A DNA stretch of 18,384 nt, from positions 1-18,384 of the forward strand of contig CAMHDC010000006.1 of the NCBI GenBank assembly GCA_946183765.1, read 5' to 3'. Below the pieces are notes generated by a model that was not told the DNA's origin, did not search any database, and saw nothing but the letters and a program-made list of their open reading frames with translations. Below, one piece after another: positions 14,079 to 18,384 of this stretch; position 1 is the first letter of the stretch; the number at the start of each line of letters is the position of its first letter. The DNA comes from an uncultured Clostridia bacterium (GTDB lineage: Bacteria > Bacillota > Clostridia > Christensenellales > CAG-138). A program made the translations under genes and the position numbers.

Positions 14079-14969
14079 ATGGAAGTCAGAAAGTTCAAAA
14101 AGCGGTGGGGCGATCGAAAGGACGGCCGGCGGGTGCGGAGCCTTACGGCCATGTCCATGGTCTCCCCCTATATCATGGTGACCCGGAACACAGCCACCAA
14201 CTTCTTTAAAGATACGGTGGAGATCACGGAGATCGAAAAGTACATCCGGCAGAAGCGGAAGGAAGGTCTGAAAAACTTCGGCATCATGCACGTGATCATC
14301 GCCGCCTACGTGCGGGCGGTCTCCCAGCGGCCCGCCGTCAACCGGTTCATCGCGGGGCAAAAGATCTACGCGCGGGACGAGTATATCGAGATGTCCCTGG
14401 TGGTCAAAAAGGAGATGTCCGCCGAATCCCCCGACACCTGCATCAAGCCCATTCTGGACGCCCACGACACGGCGGCGGAGATCTACCAAAAGATCAACGC
14501 CATCATCGAAAAGAACAAAGCGGTCGCCGATCTGGACAGCAACTTCGACAACACGGCCAAGCTCTTCTCCTTCATCCCCGGCGTGCTGCTCAAGTTCGCC
14601 GTGTGGTTCCTGAAGCTTTTGGACTACTTCGATCTGTTGCCTCGGAAACTGACCCTGGTCAGCCCCTTCCACGCCTCCTTCTTCATCACGTCCATGGGCT
14701 CCCTGGGCATCCCGCCCATCTATCACCACCTGTACGATTTCGGGAACATCCCCGTGTTCCTGGCCTTCGGGTCCAAGTATCGGAAGAACGAGGTGAACGC
14801 CGACGGCACCGTGTCGGAGAAGAAATACATCGACTTCACCGCCGTGACAGACGAGCGTATCTGCGACGGTTTCTACTATGCCTCCGCCTTCAAGCTCATG
14901 CGCTCGTACTTCAGGAATCCCTCCGTGCTGGACGAGCCCGTGCTGGGCCCCGTGCGGGACGTGGACTAA
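14079..14969 (+). CDS. Stand-alone E2/CAT-fold protein without catalytic histidine
   Basis: A 296-residue protein resembling the catalytic domain of 2-oxoacid dehydrogenase E2 acyltransferases and chloramphenicol acetyltransferase, with no lipoyl or subunit-binding domain. Visible are MHVIIAAYVRAVSQRPAVNRFI, SLVVKKEMSAESP, a hydrophobic centre (LFSFIPGVLLKFAVWFLKLLDYFDLLP), PFHASFFITSMGSLGIPPIYHHLYDFG and the C-terminal DERICDGFYYASAFKLM. The family motif HxxxDG reads ERICDG (Glu259, Asp263): the catalytic His is replaced by Glu. From memory the DERICDGFYYA block is conserved in a group of Firmicutes homologues, so this seems a family trait and not a local mutation. It is therefore unlikely to be an ordinary acyltransferase. 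ATG 14079 has AAGAGG 9 nt upstream; a frame from 14034 would overlap the promoter. First gene of a unit with the following membrane protein. Confidence 0.8.
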   Translation: MEVRKFKKRWGDRKDGRRVRSLTAMSMVSPYIMVTRNTATNFFKDTVEITEIEKYIRQKRKEGLKNFGIMHVIIAAYVRAVSQRPAVNRFIAGQKIYARDEYIEMSLVVKKEMSAESPDTCIKPILDAHDTAAEIYQKINAIIEKNKAVADLDSNFDNTAKLFSFIPGVLLKFAVWFLKLLDYFDLLPRKLTLVSPFHASFFITSMGSLGIPPIYHHLYDFGNIPVFLAFGSKYRKNEVNADGTVSEKKYIDFTAVTDERICDGFYYASAFKLMRSYFRNPSVLDEPVLGPVRDVD

Positions 14970-14975
14970 AGCCCC

Positions 14976-15566
14976 ATGGCCGCCGACAAGCGCAGGAAGC
15001 GTTTCTCCACCTATATCCTGCCCATTCTGTTCTGCGGACTGCTCATCGCCCTGGCTGTGATCACGAATCGGCAAACGGAGCAACCCGTCAAAGCGGTGCT
15101 GCAGGAGGGCGAACCCCTGACTTTGACGGAGCAGGCCGTCGAAAACTATCTCTACGCCGCCGGATTCATCCAGCAGGGGGAAACGATCCTGGACGGCAGC
15201 GGGAAAGAGGTCGGCTCCCTGACCCTGAGCCGAAACGATGAGGACGACATCGAATCCATGGCCCTCTCCTTTCCCCTGTCCGCCTACATTCCCGTGGAGG
15301 ACGACGAGGGCATGGACGGGCTGAAGGCGGCCCACGACGCGGACGCACAGCAGGGGCAGGCGATGTTCCTGGCCCTGTTCGACGCTATCGCCGCCACGGA
15401 CAAGCGGGTGGCCACCCGGCGGGACAGCGCCGCCGAGAAGCTTCAGACCGCCATGGACACCGGCAAAGCTTCTGTCCAGGCTGCCAACAGCTGGCGGTTC
15501 AGCTTCTCCCTGGCGCCCGGAACCTTCGAAGGCACGGTCACCGTTTTGCTCGAAAAGGTGAAATGA
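14976..15566 (+). CDS. Hypothetical membrane-anchored protein
   Basis: I do not recognise this 196-residue protein. It has a basic N-terminus (MAADKRRKRFS), one membrane helix (about 12-30, TYILPILFCGLLIALAVIT), then a soluble part of about 165 residues, predicted outside the cell, with acidic patches (RNDEDDIES, PVEDDEGMDG) and a helical region (about 115-160). No cysteine follows the helix, so it is not a lipoprotein. It starts 6 nt after the E2-like stop codon with a weak ribosome binding site, which suggests coupling. G+C-rich third positions match its neighbours, and no antisense alternative is better. No terminator follows. Confidence 0.7.
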   Translation: MAADKRRKRFSTYILPILFCGLLIALAVITNRQTEQPVKAVLQEGEPLTLTEQAVENYLYAAGFIQQGETILDGSGKEVGSLTLSRNDEDDIESMALSFPLSAYIPVEDDEGMDGLKAAHDADAQQGQAMFLALFDAIAATDKRVATRRDSAAEKLQTAMDTGKASVQAANSWRFSFSLAPGTFEGTVTVLLEKVK

Positions 15567-15586
15567 TCGTCTGCATGAGGCGGCGG

Positions 15587-15602
15587 GCGTTTGTCCAAAC
15601 GC
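15587..15602. promoter_or_regulatory. Dyad upstream of the YitT promoter (possible operator)
   Basis: GCGTTTG-TC-CAAACGC is a perfect 7-bp inverted repeat with a 2-bp centre, ending 3 bp before the -35 hexamer of the next gene. No T run follows, so a terminator is unlikely. The size and place fit a small dimeric regulator binding site. Function is inferred. Confidence 0.4.
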
Positions 15603-15605
15603 ATC

Positions 15606-15637
15606 TTGCAAAATGAATACGGGCATGGTAGTATACA
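15606..15637 (+). promoter_or_regulatory. Probable promoter of the yitT-like gene
   Basis: TTGCAA (15606-15611) is followed at 17 bp by TAGTAT (15629-15634, 4 of 6 consensus), overlapping TATACA (15632-15637) at 20 bp. Which -10 is used is unclear. The start codon lies 33 nt downstream. Confidence 0.5.
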
Positions 15638-15669
15638 GTCTGTCATTAGGTCGAGAGGGGTAAGAAACA

Positions 15670-16545
15670 TTGGAAAAGCTGAAAAAAACGGGTTGCATAC
15701 AGGAATGGGGCAAGGACATTTTGGCAGACGTGCTGGGGGCGCTGCTCTACGGTGCCGGCGTGTACGTGTTCGCCGTGAACGCCAACTTCGCCCCGGGCGG
15801 AATCACCGGTCTCGCCATTTTGGTGAACCACTTCTTCCCCTTCCTGCCTATCGGCACGCTGACCGTAATCATCAACATTCCGGTCATCTTGCTGTGCTAT
15901 GCGTATCTGGGCAAAAAATATTTGGTGAAGTCCCTCATCTCCATGGGCGTCATCGCTTTCGTGCTGGACGTGATCTATCCCCATGTGCCCGCCTACACCG
16001 GGGACCCGCTGCTGGCGGCCCTGTTCGCGGGTCTCATCTCCGGCGTGGGCCTGGCCCTCATCTACGCCCGGGGTTACTGCACCGGCGGGTCCGACTTCGT
16101 CATTATGGCCATCCGCAAAAAGTTCCCCCATCTGTCCGTGGGCTCCATCACCCTGATCATCGACGGCGCCATCATTTTGGCGGGCGGATTCGTGTTCGGC
16201 CGGGTGGACGCGGTGCTGCAGGGCATCGTCATGACCGCAGCCAGCACGGTGATGATCGACAAGATCCTCTACGGCACCGGCTCCGGAAAGCGCATCACCA
16301 TCATCACCGACAAGGGTCAGGAGGTGGCGGATGCCATCGGCAAGCAGATCGGCCGGGGCGTGACCATGATGAACGTCGTGGGCGCTTACTCCGGCCTTCC
16401 CCACACCCTGCTTCTCTGCGCCTGCTCCAACTCCGAGGGGTACCGGGTGAAGAAGCTGGTCTACTCCATCGACGAAAAGGCCCTCATCATGATCTCCCCC
16501 AACGACGAAGTCTTCGGCGAAGGGTTCAAGAGCCCCGAGGATTGA
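15670..16545 (+). CDS. YitT family membrane protein (DUF161 plus DUF2179), TTG start
   Basis: A 291-residue protein with the YitT layout: about five to six membrane helices in the first 200 residues (e.g. ILADVLGALLYGAGVYVFAV, TLTVIINIPVILLCYAYLG, LIISGVGL-type segments, and GSITLIIDGAIILAGGFVFG) and a C-terminal soluble DUF2179 domain (about 207-285, KRITIITDKGQEVADAIGKQIGRGVTMMNVVGAYSG...VVSI-like end KALIMISPNDEVFGEGF). Signatures NFAPGGITGLAILVN and ARGYCTGGSDFV are visible. Such proteins are common in Firmicutes, but the transported substrate is unknown. Translation starts with TTG at 15670, with GAGAGGGG about 9 nt upstream; no ATG nearby suits. The promoter is at 15606-15637, and the next gene has its own. 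Confidence 0.92.
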   Translation: MEKLKKTGCIQEWGKDILADVLGALLYGAGVYVFAVNANFAPGGITGLAILVNHFFPFLPIGTLTVIINIPVILLCYAYLGKKYLVKSLISMGVIAFVLDVIYPHVPAYTGDPLLAALFAGLISGVGLALIYARGYCTGGSDFVIMAIRKKFPHLSVGSITLIIDGAIILAGGFVFGRVDAVLQGIVMTAASTVMIDKILYGTGSGKRITIITDKGQEVADAIGKQIGRGVTMMNVVGAYSGLPHTLLLCACSNSEGYRVKKLVYSIDEKALIMISPNDEVFGEGFKSPED

Positions 16546-16547
16546 GC

Positions 16548-16576
16548 TTGACGGTCAAGGTATCAGCGGATAAGAT
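16548..16576 (+). promoter_or_regulatory. Probable sigma-A promoter of the Cys-rich protein gene
   Basis: TTGACG (16548-16553, 5 of 6) and TAAGAT (16571-16576, 4 of 6) are 17 bp apart, beginning 3 bp after the yitT-like stop codon and 31 nt before the next start. Read-through from yitT may add to it. Confidence 0.55.
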
Positions 16577-16606
16577 AAAGGCAGAACGGCAAAGGAGGAC
16601 GAAGCC

Positions 16607-16915
16607 ATGGCCCACAGCGAAGCTTTTTACAAGAAACCCGAGGAGTGCCATTACTCCTTCTTCCAGCACAAGGAGTGCGAGTTCTTCCCCTGCCACAAGA
16701 CGGACCACCCGGAGGACTTCAACTGCCTGTTCTGCTACTGCCCCCTGTACGCTTTGGGGGAGAAGTGCAAGGGCAACTACCGCTACACGGAGAACGGCGT
16801 GAAGGACTGCTCCCAATGCCTGGTTCCTCACAACCGCAAGAGCTACAGCTATATCATCTCCCGCTATCCGGAGCTGATGGAGCTGGCCAAACGAAGGGAA
16901 GAAGCCCATGAATGA
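16607..16915 (+). CDS. Cysteine-rich small domain protein (PF04071-like)
   Basis: A 102-residue protein with cysteines at about 14, 24, 29, 40, 43, 45, 54, 68 and 71, arranged as ECHYSFFQHKECEFFPCH, NCLFCYCPLYALG and DCSQCLVPHN. This matches the cysteine-rich small domain family (PF04071), thought to bind metal; in some organisms it is fused to or encoded beside cobalamin-related enzymes. No cobalamin gene is present here, so a role cannot be given. The ribosome binding site AAAGGAGG (16591-16598) is near perfect. The end overlaps the nitroreductase start by 8 nt, which suggests the two work together, possibly in a redox or metal-linked reaction (inference). Confidence 0.85.
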   Translation: MAHSEAFYKKPEECHYSFFQHKECEFFPCHKTDHPEDFNCLFCYCPLYALGEKCKGNYRYTENGVKDCSQCLVPHNRKSYSYIISRYPELMELAKRREEAHE

Positions 16916-17639
16916 GACCATCCGCCTGCTGAACGAGCGCAAGTCCGTCCGGGTCTATGAGCCGGGTCCCCTGTCCCCTGAGGTGAAGGATGCCATTCTC
17001 AACGCAGCCATTCAGGCGCCCACGGCCGGCAACATGACCCTGTACACCATTCTGGACATAACGGATCAGGCGCTGAAGGATCGGCTGAGCGTCACCTGCG
17101 ACCACCAGCCGTTCATCGCCACGGCGCCCCTGGTGCTGATCTTCTGCGCGGACTACCACCGCTGGTTCACCCTGTTCGAGCAGGATGAGCCCGCCACCCG
17201 GCGCCCCGGCGAAGGGGATCTGCTTCTCGCCATGTCGGATGCCCTCATCGCCGCCCAGAACGCGGTGACCGCCGCGGAAGCCCTGGGCATAGGTTCCTGC
17301 TATATCGGGGATATATTGGAAAACTACGAGATCCACAGGGAGCTGCTGCACCTCCCGGCCTACGTGCTGCCCGTATGCATGGTGGTCTTCGGGCCGCCCA
17401 CGGAGGGGCAGAAGACCAGGCAAAAGCCGCCTCGATTCAAGATTCAGGACGTGGTGTGCGAAAACGGGTATGAGGAGCGGGACTTTGCCGCCATGCTGCG
17501 GGAACGGCAGGGCAGGAGCCCCGAGGAGTTTGCCAAATGGATAACCGGCTTTCGCAAGTTCAAGTGGGACTCGGATTTCTCCCGGGAGATGACCCGTTCC
17601 GTCCAGGCGATGCTGCTGAGCTGGCGGCAGGGAAAATGA
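16908..17639 (+). CDS. Nitroreductase family FMN oxidoreductase
   Basis: A 243-residue flavoprotein of the nitroreductase superfamily. Visible are the N-terminal FMN-binding LNERKSVRVYEPGPLSPEVKDAILNAA, the substrate-side APTAGNMTLYTILDI, and MSDALIAAQNAVTAAEALGIGSCYIGDI (about 107-134), the second FMN region. The C-terminal extension (about 165-243, with KTRQKPPRFKIQDVVCENGYEE and a final helical part) is of the longer NfsA/FRP-like kind. Members reduce nitro compounds, quinones or flavins with NAD(P)H; the physiological substrate is unknown. It overlaps the Cys-rich gene by 8 nt, with GAAGGGAAG upstream. No clear terminator follows; the tRNA promoter begins 25 nt after the stop. Confidence 0.92.
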   Translation: MNETIRLLNERKSVRVYEPGPLSPEVKDAILNAAIQAPTAGNMTLYTILDITDQALKDRLSVTCDHQPFIATAPLVLIFCADYHRWFTLFEQDEPATRRPGEGDLLLAMSDALIAAQNAVTAAEALGIGSCYIGDILENYEIHRELLHLPAYVLPVCMVVFGPPTEGQKTRQKPPRFKIQDVVCENGYEERDFAAMLRERQGRSPEEFAKWITGFRKFKWDSDFSREMTRSVQAMLLSWRQGK

Positions 17640-17644
17640 CGGAC

Positions 17645-17692
17645 GAGTTTTTGAAAAAAACTCTTGCATTCTAAAATGTAATAGTGTATTAT
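17645..17692 (+). promoter_or_regulatory. Promoter of tRNA-Ser with AT-rich upstream element
   Basis: TTGCAT (17664-17669) and TATTAT (17687-17692) are 17 bp apart, 14 nt before the mature tRNA. Directly upstream GAGTTTTT-GAA-AAAAACTC (17645-17663) is a perfect 8-bp dyad made mainly of T and A tracts, resembling an UP element as often found at stable RNA genes. Confidence 0.75.
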
Positions 17693-17706
17693 ACCCAACG
17701 GACCTT

Positions 17707-17797
17707 GCAGAGATGGCTGAGCTGGTCTAAGGCGCACGACTGGAAATCGTGTATACTAGGAATAGTATCGAGGGTTCGAATCCCTCTCTCTGCGCCA
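17707..17797 (+). tRNA. tRNA-Ser (anticodon GGA), CCA encoded
   Basis: A class II tRNA of 91 nt. The acceptor stem GCAGAGA pairs with TCTCTGC, followed by discriminator G and an encoded CCA. The anticodon stem ACGAC/ATCGT flanks a loop with GGA (reads UCC/UCU). The long variable arm TATACT-AGGA-ATAGTATC is diagnostic for serine. The T arm GAGGG-TTCGAAT-CCCTC is intact. The last 20 bases (17778-17797) occur again downstream. Confidence 0.96.
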
Positions 17798-17835
17798 ACA
17801 AAATAGCACCCCTTGTGGGTGCTTTTTTGTTGGCA
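17795..17835 (+). terminator. Terminator of tRNA-Ser
   Basis: AGCACCC (17805-17811) pairs with GGGTGCT (17817-17823) around a 5-nt loop, followed by T residues to 17828. Outer sequences CCAACAAAA and TTTTGTTGG are also complementary, so the hairpin can work in both directions and reaches into the tRNA CCA. Confidence 0.9.
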
Positions 17836-17839
17836 AAAA

Positions 17840-17945
17840 GCAGAGAGAGGGATTCGATGGGCGGGTCTTAGCAAAGGCCACAGTGCGGCCTTTGCCCCCG
17901 CCCTGCCCGAGGCCGCAGCCGAGAAGAATCCCTCTCTCTGCGCCA
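17840..17945. repeat. Nested palindrome block with inverted and direct copies of the tRNA-Ser 3' end
   Basis: 17840-17857 is an exact inverted copy of tRNA positions 17776-17793 (18 of 18). 17926-17945 is an exact direct copy of 17778-17797 (20 of 20, CCA included). The two copies pair with each other as a 16-bp perfect stem (17840-17855 with 17926-17941). Inside lie a 7-bp stem GGGCGGG/CCCGCCC (17859-17865, 17897-17903) and a 9-bp stem GCAAAGGCC/GGCCTTTGC (17871-17879, 17887-17895). The direct repeat of a tRNA 3' end is the usual form of an att site for tyrosine integrases. No integrase lies between the copies. It may be an attachment scar, a collapsed tandem tRNA pair or a small palindromic mobile repeat. 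Confidence 0.8.
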
Positions 17946-17947
17946 TT

Positions 17948-17988
17948 AAAGAAACCTCTTTTGTCTACTTGGCAAAAGAGGTTTCTTT
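17948..17988. terminator. Second, bidirectional terminator-like hairpin
   Basis: AAAGAAACCTCTTTTG (17948-17963) pairs perfectly over 16 bp with 17973-17988 around a 9-nt loop. It follows the extra tRNA-end copy by 2 nt, as a terminator would follow a tRNA gene, and lies just before the promoter of the next gene. Confidence 0.75.
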
Positions 17989-18001
17989 GGTTGGCAGAAA
18001 A

Positions 18002-18010
18002 TGGTATAAT
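18002..18010 (+). promoter_or_regulatory. Extended -10 promoter of the S51-like gene
   Basis: TGGTATAAT (18002-18010) is a perfect TATAAT with the TGn extension. No good -35 stands 17 bp upstream, where the arm of the preceding hairpin lies. The start codon is 35 nt downstream with GGAGGT in between. Confidence 0.6.
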
Positions 18011-18044
18011 TATCTTTATCAAACGAAAGAAACGGAGGTAGACC

Positions 18045-18384
18045 ATGATACTTTTTCTTACAGGCAATACTTTCACAGACCGGCCGGGGTGCGACGACAA
18101 ATCTGAAATGATCCCCGACAACCGTTTGATCGACGAAATGCGTAGTGTTTTTCCCGCTCCATGCCGTGCGATTTACTTCAGCGACACTCCCGACGACTTT
18201 GAGTTTAACGATTATATTACCGACGATACCAGAGATGGCTTTGAGTATTCGGGATTTCAATTTGAGAGCTTTATCTGTGTGGACGGCAGGAACGCTTCTC
18301 AGGCAGAGGAGTTGATCCGGCAGGCGAATTTCATCATTCTCGGTGGTGGGCACACGCCGTCGCAGAATTGTTTTTTCAAAGGTT
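18045..18384 (+). CDS. Peptidase S51 / type 1 glutamine amidotransferase-like protein (partial, 3' end outside window)
   Basis: An open frame from ATG 18045 to the window end (113 visible residues), preceded by CGGAGGT at 6 nt. The start MILFLTGNTF, the block FPAPCRAIYFSD and the segment ANFIILGGGHTPSQNCFF match the N-terminal half of S51 peptidases (dipeptidase E, cyanophycinase) and related GATase-1-like proteins, where the strand ending in GGG(N/H/D)T precedes the nucleophile region. The catalytic Ser or Cys elbow lies beyond the window, so peptidase activity cannot be judged. G+C is about 47% (84 of 180 bases at 18121-18300), far below the neighbouring genes, with many TTT, ATT and GAT codons. 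This suggests recent transfer and fits the att-like repeat just upstream. Confidence 0.78.
   Translation, partial: MILFLTGNTFTDRPGCDDKSEMIPDNRLIDEMRSVFPAPCRAIYFSDTPDDFEFNDYITDDTRDGFEYSGFQFESFICVDGRNASQAEELIRQANFIILGGGHTPSQNCFFKG

Noticed and set aside
13970..14158. Longer U32 protein with a hydrophobic N-terminus starting at 14158
   Set aside because: It would span the promoter of the U32 gene and part of the divergent E2-like gene; the ATG at 13969 has a good ribosome binding site and begins exactly at the family motif.
13998..15719. A 573-codon open frame on the minus strand across the U32 promoter, the E2-like gene, the hypothetical gene and the yitT promoter
   Set aside because: It is antisense to two better-supported genes, crosses promoters, and its His/Gly/Val-rich composition is that of a GC-rich shadow frame.
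17645..17663. AT-rich inverted repeat after the nitroreductase as a terminator
   Set aside because: The stem is nearly all A-T, no separate T run follows, and it abuts the tRNA -35; an UP element is more likely.
17813..18106. A 97-codon plus-strand frame across both terminators and the repeat block
   Set aside because: It starts inside the tRNA terminator, crosses the second hairpin and the S51 promoter, and runs out of frame into the S51 gene.
17689..18121. Minus-strand frames reading ERGIRTLDT and ERDSNPRYYS-like peptides
   Set aside because: These are antisense translations of the tRNA-Ser gene and its repeated end, a known source of false protein annotations.

Overview
The window is a GC-rich (mostly over 60% G+C), gene-dense chromosomal segment from an endospore-forming member of the Firmicutes, most likely an uncultured or gut-type Clostridia. 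Support comes from a complete spoIIIA operon, sigma-A promoters with 17-bp spacers, strong AAGGAGG ribosome binding sites, and the order spoIIIA - asp23 - amaP - DUF2273 - nusB - xseA - xseB - ispA - dxs - tlyA, a Clostridia variant of the B. subtilis arrangement (accB, accC and folD are absent between spoIIIAH and xseA; a TsaD-like M22 gene is inserted). Species cannot be fixed from the sequence.

Minus strand, read right to left. (1) 13969-11945 encodes a U32 peptidase-family protein of the RlhA/TrhP type and ends in a strong intrinsic terminator (11899-11929). (2) 11844-7503 is spoIIIAA to spoIIIAH behind a sigma-E-like promoter (11862-11890). It builds the mother-cell half of the mother cell-forespore channel. 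Its spoIIIAF is only 54 codons. (3) A sigma-A promoter at 7470-7498 starts a housekeeping run: asp23, amaP and a DUF2273 membrane protein (envelope stress module), then nusB, an M22/TsaD-like gene, xseA, xseB, ispA, dxs and tlyA. The seven genes from nusB on all overlap (4, 4, 14, 4, 4 and 8 nt). tlyA runs off the left edge.

Plus strand, from 14020. A divergent promoter pair shares one palindromic -35 hexamer (TTGCAA). Rightward it drives a stand-alone E2/CAT-fold protein lacking the catalytic histidine and an unrecognised membrane-anchored protein. Then follow a YitT-family membrane protein, a Cys-rich small-domain protein and a nitroreductase, with two further promoters.

Right end, 17640-18384. 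A tRNA-Ser(GGA) gene with its own promoter and terminator is followed by a roughly 150-bp block of nested palindromes holding one inverted and one direct copy of the tRNA 3' end. After this block G+C falls to about 47% (hand count, 18121-18300) in a partial peptidase S51/GATase-1-like gene. This looks like an attachment-site scar or genomic island border.

Most noteworthy: the miniature SpoIIIAF, the shared -35 divergent promoter, an apparent in-frame deletion of the LGKxxGSD loop in the prenyl synthase, and the tRNA-Ser repeat block. I found no CRISPR array, transposase, integrase or clearly new multi-gene system. Every intergenic gap is under 300 bp.
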